Of a stretch of 25,689 nt of DNA, positions 1 to 8,800 are shown piece after piece. The position numbers were made by a program, and so were the translations under genes. Position 1 is the first letter of the stretch. Every line of letters starts with the position of its first letter. Under the pieces are notes generated by a model. That model searched no databases. It was not told where the DNA came from and saw nothing but the letters and a program-made list of their open reading frames with translations. The stretch lies in assembly GCA_964537505.1 (NCBI GenBank), contig CAZICK010000057.1:1-25689 (forward strand). Direction: 5' to 3'. The DNA is from DAINBT01 sp036732785. GTDB lineage: Bacteria; Planctomycetota; Phycisphaerae; Sedimentisphaerales; SM23-30.

Positions 1-525
1 CGTGTCCTTCTCATTTTTTATCTTGACCCATTAGTGTCCTTTGTATCTTCGCGACCTGGTGGTTGACTTTTCATCAAAACATAGTACAAACATAGTGTAA
101 AGTGGGTGCAAACATAGTACAAACTAGGTACAAACATAGCGCGAACATAGTCCAAACCACATCACTTTTCATCAGAATTCATCCAAATTTCGCCGAATTT
201 CACACTTTTTTCTTACCTATCTTACCTAATCGTTATAATCGTTACGCAAAAATAAGCACTTACATCAATTCCAACAACGTAAAATAAGCACTTACAGAAA
301 TTCCCCACAACGAAAAATAAAGAGTTACGTTCATTCCCGCCGAACCAAAAATAAGCACTTACGAACGAAAAATTCCCTCCCACCTCGTGCCTTCAAACTG
401 AACGATTCGTTAGACTCGGTCACTTTGAGTTGTAAGTGGATAACCCCTTTTTCTTTTCAAACTATGCCCGACCTCAATTTTGCAACACCTTAATCAGAGT
501 TGATAACTTCTTGTCGTATAAGGCG
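1..525. other. Gene-free left end, mostly repeat DNA
   Basis: No convincing gene lies here. Positions 72-358 form a repeat arm that reappears inverted at the right end (separate entry). Positions 1-71 and 359-525 look like unique AT-rich sequence; 359-525 holds only small, weak inverted repeats. The one open frame (102-287) is made of the repeat itself: its translation resembles that of the inverted copy at the right end, as expected if both are translated repeat DNA. Confidence 0.7.
72..358 (+). repeat. Left arm of a ~280-bp inverted repeat
   Basis: The arm matches the reverse complement of 25391-25657 with stretches of perfect identity, for example around 157-199 and 207-268. It has two parts. 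The outer part (about 76-157) is a degenerate array of an 11-bp unit close to AAACATAGTAC. The inner part holds copies of an AAAATAAGCACTTAC core starting at 248, 281, 313 (degenerate) and 347, so the spacing is 32-34 bp. Such modular AT-rich intergenic repeats fit an interspersed family. The genes between the arms are housekeeping genes, so the arms are unlikely to be the ends of one mobile element. Confidence 0.8.
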
Positions 526-1290
526 TTACACTTCTTGAACTGCCAAAGTGGTTGTTGGTGCAGGTGGCTGGCGTCGTTGGGGGCGTTTTACTAAAGAACG
601 GGCCGGCTCCAGATCAGCAGTACTGATACACACATCGACGGGTGTGCGAGGCAGGTGGCTACTCTTGACAATACGGGCAGGCACGCCCACAACTGTAGTA
701 AAGGCAGGCACTTGCGTTAATACCACCGCCCCGGCCCCTACCACGGCTGACTGGCCAATGGTAATACCTTGTATTACAATTGCACCGATGCCGACAAAGG
801 CCAGTTCCTGAACCGTCACATGACCGGCCAGTTTGACTCCTGGGCAGATATGAACGGCTTTGTGAACCGTCGATTCGTGATCGATGATGCAACCGGTGTT
901 GAGAATGACGGAATCTTCTATGACAGTATGAGCGCAAACATTTACGCCTGCGGCAATTACAACATTACTACCTATCAGTCCATTATGAGCGATAGTAGCC
1001 GATGGATGGATGGCACTCACAAGGGTGACGTCGGCTTGCTGAAGTTTTTCAGCGTAGTTTTTGCGAACACGGTTATCGCCAATGGCGACAATTGCTCCTT
1101 CAATGCCCATCTGCCGGAGTTGCCCCACCAAAGAAAAATCTCCGATAATCGGTAAGTTATCGATGTTCTGGTGCAGCAGGGCAGGATTGGCATCGAGAAA
1201 TCCAACCACATCAAATTGATGATTGGCCCGCAGGATACTTAAAACGACCCGGCCATGACCGCCAGCTCCGATTATAACAATTTTCATCAT
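526..1290 (-). CDS. NeuD/PglD-family sugar O- or N-acyltransferase
   Basis: This is a 254-residue protein of the two-domain NeuD/PglD family, which transfers an acetyl or similar acyl group to a nucleotide sugar used in surface glycans. The N-terminal nucleotide-binding fold begins with the glycine-rich motif IIGAGGHGRVV (residues 6-16). From about residue 95 the protein is a left-handed beta-helix of hexapeptide repeats (IHPSATIA, IGSNVVIAAGV, VGAGAVV) ending in VGVPARIVK. D137-H138-E139 in CIIDHES matches the catalytic His/acidic pair of PglD. About 35 residues of unrelated tail follow. An ATG at 1305 is also in frame, but AGGG at 1297-1300 lies 6 nt before the ATG at 1290, so that start is preferred. 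The substrate cannot be told; the exopolysaccharide block next door suggests a surface glycan. Confidence 0.85.
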   Translation of the reverse strand: MMKIVIIGAGGHGRVVLSILRANHQFDVVGFLDANPALLHQNIDNLPIIGDFSLVGQLRQMGIEGAIVAIGDNRVRKNYAEKLQQADVTLVSAIHPSATIAHNGLIGSNVVIAAGVNVCAHTVIEDSVILNTGCIIDHESTVHKAVHICPGVKLAGHVTVQELAFVGIGAIVIQGITIGQSAVVGAGAVVLTQVPAFTTVVGVPARIVKSSHLPRTPVDVCISTADLEPARSLVKRPQRRQPPAPTTTLAVQEV

Positions 1291-1307
1291 AACTGGCCCT
1301 GTCATTG

Positions 1308-1395
1308 CAAATTACCAGCTTCCGCTGGACCGGCTTGTGTGAAGCCGATGGCGTTATGTTAACTCTATGAGAAAACGTAAGTTAAGAACAAATTT
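1308..1395. repeat. Direct repeat, copy 1 (88 bp)
   Basis: This is the first of two adjacent direct copies. Shared blocks are CAAATTACCAGCTTCCGCTG at the start, the segment AAGCCGATGG, and a long block from GTTATGTTAACTCTATG to AAGTTAAGAACAAATT. Each copy holds a small CCAGC-ttcc-GCTGG hairpin. This copy lacks ~20 bp that copy 2 carries in the middle, and it starts only 18 bp upstream of the acyltransferase ATG. Confidence 0.85.
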
Positions 1396-1400
1396 CTATA

Positions 1401-1509
1401 CAAATTACCAGCTTCCGCTGGGCCGGGTGCCAACGGCACACGAAGTTACTGTGTAAAGCCGATGGTGTTATGTTAACTCTATGCGAGAACGTAAGTTAAG
1501 AACAAATTC
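1401..1509. repeat. Direct repeat, copy 2 (109 bp)
   Basis: This second copy begins 93 bp after the first. It contains an extra central segment with the hairpin GTGCC-aac-GGCAC (1428-1440). The rest is close to identical to copy 1. The family is not one I recognise. Confidence 0.85.
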
Positions 1510-1855
1510 CCATCCGTTTAAGTCAAGAAAAACGCATTAACAGGATGCGAATCGCACAAAGCCCGATAATATTTTACATATACTTGGGTAACTATCGGCA
1601 AACTCATGCCAATTTCTACAGTAGTAAAATCAATAAATTCAAGTGAAACAGGGTCATTTTTTTATACAGAAAAATTTATGTGCAAAACTGGGCCGATAGC
1701 CTTATCAGTACTGAAAAATGCGTTGCTGGAGAGTAGTTTTTCGATAGTGGTTAACCCAGTGCTATTTGGCATGATCATCTTAACCTAACTATAAGCTTTA
1801 TTTGAAGTTATGCGCAGACAAAACATAAAGCATATAACCGTAAAATCCGATAAAA
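1510..1855. other. AT-rich intergenic gap
   Basis: No gene is supported. A 60-codon open frame at 1606-1788 has no ribosome binding site and a composition typical of chance. An 8-bp inverted pair CTATCGGC/GCCGATAG sits at 1592-1599 and 1692-1699, about 90 bp apart. The downstream end runs into the promoter of the export block. Confidence 0.5.
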
Positions 1856-1864
1856 TGGTATAAT
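1856..1864 (+). promoter_or_regulatory. Extended -10 promoter candidate for the export block
   Basis: TGGTATAAT combines a perfect -10 hexamer (1859-1864) with the TGn extension. No good -35 is present 16-18 bp upstream, which extended -10 promoters can tolerate. A start near 1871 would leave a leader of ~150 nt before the SLBB gene. Confidence 0.45.
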
Positions 1865-2010
1865 TATGAAGGATATCCGAACTGTCAGTGTGACGCCGGG
1901 GGCATTTTAAGCCGAACCAGGCGGTCACCCGGAAGGTATGTATGAGAGGGTGGAGTTGTAGTGTTTGTCTGTAAAAGACTGACTGATTGGAAGATTGTAG
2001 TTGTTGACTC

Positions 2011-2015
2011 AGGAG
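2011..2015 (+). promoter_or_regulatory. Ribosome binding site fixing the SLBB gene start
   Basis: AGGAG lies 5 nt before the ATG at 2021. The frame is also open from a GTG at 1961, but that codon has no such site, and starting there would put 20 extra residues before an otherwise ordinary lipoprotein signal peptide. Confidence 0.75.
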
Positions 2016-2020
2016 TTGGG

Positions 2021-3877
2021 ATGAGTTTGCAAGTGAAGTCGAGACAGAAAGTTATAGCATATCCGGCATTGATATTTTGCCTGGCGGGCATGTTTGTGTT
2101 TCTTACAGGTTGCTTCGATCCGTCGGTAATGGGGCGTTTTCGAGCCACCCCGCGGACCAATATTATATTGGGTAATCTTGGGGTGGTGGATGAGGACCCG
2201 GAACAGTTTTCTGGGGCTCGCGATCCGGAACCCAAAGATCTGATGCCTGATGAGACGGAGTATGTCATTCGTTCCGGTGATGTGGTCATGATCGCGATTC
2301 TCGATTTGTTCCAGTCTGGTCAGTCATGGGCGGATCGTTTGTTGGTTTCAGAAACGGGTCGGATTACTATACCGGAGATAGGCACACTGCGGGCAACAGG
2401 CCGGACTGAACAAGAGTTGACCGAGGATATTGAGGGCATATTAGATCCATTGATAATCAAGAACCCGACGGTGACTGTTGTAGTACTTCTACCAACAGGA
2501 AAGATGTTCTCTATAGACGGGGCAATAAGAACTCCAAGCCGTTATCCTTTGTCGCAGCCTAATTTTCGTATCCTGGAGGCTTTGGCTCAGGCGGGCGGGC
2601 TTGCGCAGATGGGGGTGGATTTTGCCTATGTGATGCGAACCGTCGAAGGTGAGGATAAAGAGGCATCTGAGTCGAGAAGTCTCGACAGCAGCGGCTTTTA
2701 CCGTGACGAGCAGACAAGTGGAAAACTGCCGCCGGCGCCAATGTTGCCGTCGAAGAAAGGACCAATAGAAAGCCCTGCCGGTCAGCCAGAGAGATTGCCA
2801 GTGCCGGAGGTAGTCCCTGAAGGAATACCGACACCGCCGATGGAAGAAGAAATATCGCCTCCAGTGGTGGAAAGACAAGAGACACCAGCGGCGGCGGAAG
2901 AAGATGCGGAACTGTTGGAATCATTGCTGGAACCGCAACTGCCTGAGCAGCCGAAAGAACCCGAAAAACAAGCCCCTGCAACCGAACAGGATCAGTTGAC
3001 TCCTGAAGAAGAACGAAAAAGTCTGCTGGAGAGCATTAAACCGATGTCGTTGATGTCATCCTCAGTAGAAATGTCAGACTACGGGCCGGTAAGTTATGAA
3101 GCGAACGCAGAGACAAATAATACTTTCCGTATGGCGGTTGAAGAACAATTACCCGCAGATATTGCGGCGGAGTCACATTCTCAGCAGGTTGACGCGGAAG
3201 AATCCGGACAGATCAAGCCATTAAAGGTGGTACGGGAGGGTGGCAGGTTTCGCCTGGTACCTTCGGGAGATGGATTAGAAACGGCGCCGATACCGCCGGA
3301 GGCAATTGAAAGACCTCGTGATGTGACGAGCCAGAAGCAACCTGTACAACCGTCTGAACCAAGCAAGCCGATGCGTAAAGGGAGTTTGGCACAGGTGGGT
3401 CAGGCCGGTCAATACCAGGAAGTAATCCGTATCGACCTCAAAGCGTTACAAAACGGAGACAAGACACAAAACATTATAGTTCGTCCGGGCGATTATATTC
3501 GCGTTCAATATAATCAGATAGGCATGTTCACTCTTGCCGGCCAAGTGGCCCGTCCCGGTCCTTACGCGTTGCAGGATCGTATGACGCTGAAAGAGGCGAT
3601 TTATGCTGCTGGTGGGTTATCGCAGTTGGCCAGCCCTGAGCGGTGCGATATAACTCGACGAACAGGCAGAGACAAGGAAGTAACAGTTCGAGTGGATCTG
3701 CGGAAGCTGCTGGAAGGGACGCAGCCGGACTACTTTGTCAAGTCCCACGATCTAATCAATATAGGCTCGCATCCGGTCTCTCGTTTTGTGGCGGTGGTGC
3801 GGAATAGTTTCCGGAGTACGTACGGATTCGGATTTGTTTATGATCGGAACCTGGCAGATAAGGACTTTGGCCGATAG
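2021..3877 (+). CDS. SLBB-domain polysaccharide export lipoprotein (Wza/GumB-like)
   Basis: This 618-residue outer-membrane export protein forms the exit route for a surface polysaccharide. It opens with a lipoprotein signal peptide: basic n-region, hydrophobic core and lipobox LTGC with the lipid-accepting C31. A Poly_export domain starts at E80 (EYVIRSGDVV) and runs to about 165. The first SLBB domain starts at GKMFSIDGAIRTPSRYPL and is interrupted after VMRT by a ~255-residue Pro/Glu-rich low-complexity insert (about 210-466). It then resumes with VIRIDLKALQNGD and the closing RPGDYIRV. A second SLBB domain (MFTLAGQVARPGPYAL) follows, then a short tail ending NLADKDFGR. Family members are often 200-400 residues, and the insert accounts for the excess. 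It is first in a block with exosortase, EpsI-like, TPR and BY-kinase genes. Confidence 0.9.
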   Translation: MSLQVKSRQKVIAYPALIFCLAGMFVFLTGCFDPSVMGRFRATPRTNIILGNLGVVDEDPEQFSGARDPEPKDLMPDETEYVIRSGDVVMIAILDLFQSGQSWADRLLVSETGRITIPEIGTLRATGRTEQELTEDIEGILDPLIIKNPTVTVVVLLPTGKMFSIDGAIRTPSRYPLSQPNFRILEALAQAGGLAQMGVDFAYVMRTVEGEDKEASESRSLDSSGFYRDEQTSGKLPPAPMLPSKKGPIESPAGQPERLPVPEVVPEGIPTPPMEEEISPPVVERQETPAAAEEDAELLESLLEPQLPEQPKEPEKQAPATEQDQLTPEEERKSLLESIKPMSLMSSSVEMSDYGPVSYEANAETNNTFRMAVEEQLPADIAAESHSQQVDAEESGQIKPLKVVREGGRFRLVPSGDGLETAPIPPEAIERPRDVTSQKQPVQPSEPSKPMRKGSLAQVGQAGQYQEVIRIDLKALQNGDKTQNIIVRPGDYIRVQYNQIGMFTLAGQVARPGPYALQDRMTLKEAIYAAGGLSQLASPERCDITRRTGRDKEVTVRVDLRKLLEGTQPDYFVKSHDLINIGSHPVSRFVAVVRNSFRSTYGFGFVYDRNLADKDFGR

Positions 3878-3985
3878 TAGAGAACGCGAGGATCATAACG
3901 GAGTTTGTCGTAAACAAAACGCCGGCGTCAAATAGCTGAATAATTACAAATACAGGCAAAACACAATTTATAATGTAAACATATA

Positions 3986-4963
3986 GTGAAAAATTCTGAT
4001 TCGAATAACAATAGCCCAGGGAAAAGGACGTCCAGCCAAGGCATTACGGTTACATCATTATCGGATCCCCCGGTTTTGACGGAAGTGGTTCCGCTTGTGG
4101 ACCGTGTTTGGAAAGTGGCGATATTGGGGATATTGTTCGTGCTGTTGTTTCGATCTGAATTGACTGTGCTGGTGAAAAGCTGGGGGACGGCGAATGAATC
4201 GCATGGGATGTTGATACCGGCTTTCAGTTTGTATTTTATTTATCAGGAGCGTGATCGGCTGCGTAAGACGCGGGGCAAAAGCTCTTACTTTGGTCTGCTG
4301 ATCATGTTACTGAGTTTGTTGGGATATTTATGGAGCATTTATGCGAAAATCGGTTATAGCCGGCCCGTAATGATGATAGCGATGATAGGCGGTATAGTTT
4401 TGTTTATGGGTGGCTGGCCGATAGTACGTCGGGTGTGGCTTCCGGTGGTGTTTCTGATATTCGCGATCAAGCTGCCGGATCGTCTGCATGAGCAGATAAC
4501 GATACCGATGCGTATAACAGCCTCTGCCGTGGCGGCGGATATATTGAACCTGTTTCCCGGGGTCGAGTGCAGTTCGGCCAACGTTCTGATCCACGGAACA
4601 CATTATGGCGAAAGGTTTGATTTGAACGTAGCCGAGGCGTGTAGCGGTATGCGGCTACTGAGGATATTTGTGGCGTTGGGTGTAGCGATGGCATACCTGG
4701 AATATCGGCCGACGATACACCGGTTAGTTCTTTTGTTAAGTACCGTGCCGATAGCGATTTTTTGTAATATGCTGCGTGTTCTTTTTACCGGAGTGGTACA
4801 CATTTATATTGGTCCCGAATACGCTCGTGGGACACTGCATACGGTGATGGGCATGGTAATGTTGATAGTGGCGTTTGGGCTATATGGCGGGCTGGCGTGG
4901 ATTATGAGTAATGTGTATGTGGATGAGAAAAAAAGCAAGGATGTTCTGGTAGTCAAGGGTTGA
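3986..4963 (+). CDS. Exosortase/archaeosortase-family membrane transpeptidase
   Basis: This 325-residue polytopic inner-membrane protein has about eight hydrophobic helices. Exosortases are cysteine proteases that recognise C-terminal sorting tags such as PEP-CTERM and are thought to attach the cargo to a surface component. The three hallmark residues are visible: C219 in EACSGMRLL, R264 in CNMLRVLF and H285 in GTLHTVMGMV. The N-terminal ~35 residues are polar and cytoplasmic. The start is a GTG with no Shine-Dalgarno site; a TATAAT lies only 11 nt upstream (3969-3974), so a very short leader is possible. An EpsI-like gene follows after 29 bp, the usual arrangement. The subfamily cannot be assigned, and no protein with a sorting tag was recognised in this window. 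Confidence 0.92.
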   Translation: MKNSDSNNNSPGKRTSSQGITVTSLSDPPVLTEVVPLVDRVWKVAILGILFVLLFRSELTVLVKSWGTANESHGMLIPAFSLYFIYQERDRLRKTRGKSSYFGLLIMLLSLLGYLWSIYAKIGYSRPVMMIAMIGGIVLFMGGWPIVRRVWLPVVFLIFAIKLPDRLHEQITIPMRITASAVAADILNLFPGVECSSANVLIHGTHYGERFDLNVAEACSGMRLLRIFVALGVAMAYLEYRPTIHRLVLLLSTVPIAIFCNMLRVLFTGVVHIYIGPEYARGTLHTVMGMVMLIVAFGLYGGLAWIMSNVYVDEKKSKDVLVVKG

Positions 4964-4992
4964 ACGATGCAAGAATGTGACAGGCGGTTGGC

Positions 4993-5757
4993 ATGGATAA
5001 ATATGTAATACAGCCATTGAAGCGATTGTTGCATGATCGGTCATTTGTGATATGTTTTTTGTTTTTGGCGATCGGCGCGGGCGGATTGCGGGCGACTACT
5101 AATTGGCTGGGCGTGCATTTAATCAAGTTCCCGTTGGCACTGCAGAAGTCGCTGGATGAACTCGACGTGAACAAGTTAGCCCCATACCGTTTGAGCGAGG
5201 GCTCAAAGAGTAAGATAAAAATCGAAGACAAAGATGTTTTGGCAGAGTTGGGCACCGAAGATTATATTCAGTGGATGCTGTTAAATTCTCAGTTGGCCGA
5301 GGATGACCCGGCCCGTCATGTAATGTTGTTTGTCACATATTATACCGGTGATCCGGGTCAGGTGCCGCATGTGCCGGAAGTGTGTTATACCGGGGGCGGC
5401 GGTGTAGTAAATAAGAAGAGTAAAGAGAAGATTCACGTGATAAACAGCGAAGGGAAGCAGGAGACCATACCGCTACGGATATTAGATATATCCTCCAGTG
5501 ACGGCCGAAAGGTAAAGGTAGCATATTTTTTCAGCGTAAACGGCGGTTATGAGTCTGATCGCAATCTGTTGCGGATGCGTTTAAGGAATCCGGTTAACAA
5601 GTATGCTTATTTCAGCAAGGTGGAGATGGTTTTTCACGAAGGCGGAGAGTTGACGGTGGCCGAGACTGTCAAGGCGACGGAGGATTTGTCTCGGAGGGTG
5701 GTACCGGTTTTGGTTGAGGAGCACTGGCCTAAATGGCCTCCGGAAGAAAATAATTAA
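4993..5757 (+). CDS. EpsI-like exosortase-associated protein (DUF3485 family)
   Basis: This 254-residue protein has one N-terminal membrane helix (about 15-35) and the rest probably in the periplasm. It carries the family signature around HVPEVCYTGGGG, with the conserved cysteine at C131. EpsI-type proteins accompany exosortases, sometimes fused to them, and their biochemical role is not settled. The gene starts 29 bp after the exosortase stop with only a weak AGG ahead of the ATG, so translation probably follows from the upstream gene. The pair is most simply read as one functional unit. Confidence 0.85.
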   Translation: MDKYVIQPLKRLLHDRSFVICFLFLAIGAGGLRATTNWLGVHLIKFPLALQKSLDELDVNKLAPYRLSEGSKSKIKIEDKDVLAELGTEDYIQWMLLNSQLAEDDPARHVMLFVTYYTGDPGQVPHVPEVCYTGGGGVVNKKSKEKIHVINSEGKQETIPLRILDISSSDGRKVKVAYFFSVNGGYESDRNLLRMRLRNPVNKYAYFSKVEMVFHEGGELTVAETVKATEDLSRRVVPVLVEEHWPKWPPEENN

Positions 5758-5783
5758 AGTAAAGAAGACGTCAGCGTCAAAGA

Positions 5784-5812
5784 TTAGTTTTTCAGGAGCT
5801 GGCAAAAACTAA
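5784..5812 (+). promoter_or_regulatory. Perfect 9-bp stem-loop in the TPR gene leader
   Basis: TTAGTTTTT (5784-5792) pairs with AAAAACTAA (5804-5812) around an 11-nt loop that itself contains AGGAG. It lies 45 bp before the TPR gene start, between the EpsI-like gene and its neighbour. It is not followed by a T-run, so it is not a classical terminator. mRNA processing or stability is possible but unproven. Confidence 0.45.
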
Positions 5813-5857
5813 CAATACCCATAATTGTTTATGGTGAGATAACCAGGAGATTAAGAT

Positions 5858-8800
5858 ATGGCTAAGAGTCTTAGCAAACGTAAAAAACGTTTGAACAAAA
5901 AACTGATAACTATCCTTCTGTTGATCGGTACACCGGTATTTCTGCTTGGGCTGGTGGTGGTGGATTCGAGGAGACCGTTTTTGCCAGGGTTCATTCACTC
6001 CCTGTTGGGCCGGGATCCGGTAAAGTTGTTCGAGAGGGGTAAAGAGTTGCTGGCGGAGTTGGAGGAAATTGAGGCGGCGAATGAAGCCGAAGTTGCCCAA
6101 TTGGAAGATCCTGAGGAGGCTTATAACCGATTGCAGGAATTAAGAGAAGGGGAGCTGAAAGAGAAATCGGATGAAGTTCGTCAAGTATTAGGATCGGCCG
6201 TCAAGTATGCACAGCGTCAGCATGCGTTGCGAAAAGATATATATAAATATTTGATGAATTTTTATTGGGACAGGAATGAGTTGGAGAAATCTCTGGGGTA
6301 TGGTCAGACACTGTTGAAGATGGACTTGACGCAAGAAGAGCGTTACGAGGCTAAGCGTAAAGTTGCGGAATATTATTATGGCAGGGCTCAGTATGGTGGA
6401 GGAAGCAGCTTCTGGACGTTAGTTCTGGAGCAGGTGGATTCTGAGGATCCTCCCGGGTTAATCCAATTGAAGCCGGATGATGTTTACGGTTATATACTCA
6501 AGGCGCACGCCTTGTTGTTGTTGGAGGGTGCAGAGACGGTAGAGGCTCGGGCCACAGTGGATGAGACGATTGCGAAGGCCCTTGAGTTGGATGATGCGAA
6601 CATCAGAGTTCGTCATTTGCTGGCAATGCTTGCCATAACGGATGCGCAAAAGAGTGAAGATGGGTCGGAGGAGCAGGAAAGATTGCGGGCATTAGCTGAA
6701 GAGCATCTGCGTCTGGCGATGGAGAAGAACCCTGATGATCTGGAAGTATATCTTAATTACTACGAGCTATGGCTGTTGGGTAATGCTCGTAAGAAGGCTG
6801 CGGAGAAATACGACCTGGCGGATGCTGCCGAGGACGAAGCTCAAAAAGAAAAACTGATCGCCGAGGGAGATACCTATTTCGTAGAAATCGAAGCACCGTT
6901 GGACGAGTGGATCGAACGTTTCCCCGATAAGGGGCTGTTGTATGTCACCAAGGCAAAGCTGAAGCAATTACATTTGAGAGATATCACGGAGTTGGACCCG
7001 ATAATCGAATTATATGAAAAATCGCTGAAGTGTGACGATGCAGAAGTTGGTTGGTATGTTTCTTTAGCGTCAAAGTATCATTTGCGGTCGGAGTATGCCG
7101 AATCTCCGGACGAGGATTTGTTGACCGCCTTTAAGCTATTACGGCGTGCTTTGTATATGCCGGGAGCCACAGAGATTGACGAAGGCGTCAAACAGGCACT
7201 GACGGCTTATACCCGTTTTCGTATGATTATTCCGTTGACGGTAGATATTTGCGCAGTCCTGTCTGAAAGGACTGAAGATCAGCAGAAAAAGACACAATAT
7301 CTGGAGATAGCTAATAAGTTTTCCAGGGAACTGTGTGAAAAAGTTGGCGCGGATGATCGCTGGGCAAAAGCGGTTCTAGGTACCATTGCCCTGGCAGAGG
7401 ACAGGAAGGACGAAGGGATTAAATATCTCTATGAGGCGGATCAACAGTTCGGGATTGACGCGACCACGGAAGTTACGGTCAGGCAGGTGAAATGGAAACT
7501 GTTTGAGGCTTTGCGAGATACCCAATACCGAACTCTGGCGGTTCGATATGCCTCGGAAGTGTTTATGATGCGGATGCCGCGTCCGGCCCGTGACTATGTG
7601 GAATACATGAAAATCATTTCAGAGCTTCCCGGCCGTTCAAGTCAAGAAAGCGCACTGGAATTTGTGAGAAGGTACGAGAAGAGATATGGTTCGGAAGTCG
7701 CTTATCGGCAAATAGTTTTGACTACCAAGGCGAGACTCCTTTTGCGGTTGGGACAGAAACAGGAAGCTAAGGAAGTGCTGGCCGAGCTGCAAGGTGATAC
7801 AGACGAATTGAATCTGCTGCGGGTGCGTGCGTTGGACAATGTTGATGAACAGGTACAAAGACTTACTGAGATGATCCAGAAGAGTCCGGATAATACTAAA
7901 CTGGCAGATGCCCTCTATAGTTATTGTATAGCGAAGGGTAAAGAAGATGCGACGTACTATGTGCGAGGCCGGGAAGGGCTGGAACCTGCGGTGAAATCGC
8001 TGCCCGATGATTTGGACCTTAAAATGAGGCAGAAGGTGTTGAGCGAACCGGACCCTGGGAGCATTTCAACGGAGCGGATGCGTGAAATTATGCTTGAGTT
8101 GTGTAGCAGTATTAAAGACCCCCTCAAACGTGCCATGGAATTTGGGAAATATTATGAAGTTTTGGCATTGAGCGAACAGGACGAAGAGAAATTCCGTCAG
8201 AATTGGGTTAAAGCCAAAGAGTATTATTCCGAGGCGGCTGGAATTAAACCTGACGATGTGGGAGTATTGGCAGCGAAGTTCATGGCATTGGTGAATCTGA
8301 AAGATTGGCCTGAGGCGGAAAGAGTGGTGGGGAAAATGGGTGAGTTAATCGCTGTTGACGGTTTGTTTTATGATGCTCATTTGCAGTCGGCACAGGGAGA
8401 ATGGAGCAAGGCGATAGGCCGTCTGGAAAATTTCCTGGCTCAGAGGCCAATATCAATAGAAGGACATTTGCTGCTGGCCAGTGCATATTGGCAATTGAAA
8501 CGTGCAGACGAGGCTATCGTCCAGGCCCAAACGGCCGTTGCACAAGATTATAATAGCGGGGCGGCGAACAAGTTGCTAGTGAGAATGTCGCACAGCAAGA
8601 ATGTAGAAATTGGTCTGAGGCAACTGAGCCGCGAGCAGTCCGGAAACGCATTTTTAATTGTCAGGAGAGCGATGAAGGTGGTTCCTGATGATGCGTGGAT
8701 AAAGAGTTTATTCGTAGTTTACAATTCATTGGAAATGGGGTACTTGAGCGATCAGATTCGCCAGCCTGGTTTGGCGAAGGAAGTCAAAAACAGTTACCAG

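Noticed and set aside
102..287. 61-codon open frame at the left end
   Set aside because: It lies wholly in repeat DNA, and its translation matches that of the inverted copy at the right end; no ribosome binding site.
246..362. CRISPR-like array of ~33-bp units
   Set aside because: The conserved core is only ~15 bp, spacers are short and partly shared between units, and there are no cas genes.
1606..1788. 60-codon open frame upstream of the SLBB gene
   Set aside because: No ribosome binding site or domain, in AT-rich DNA where chance frames are common; kept only as a remote possibility.
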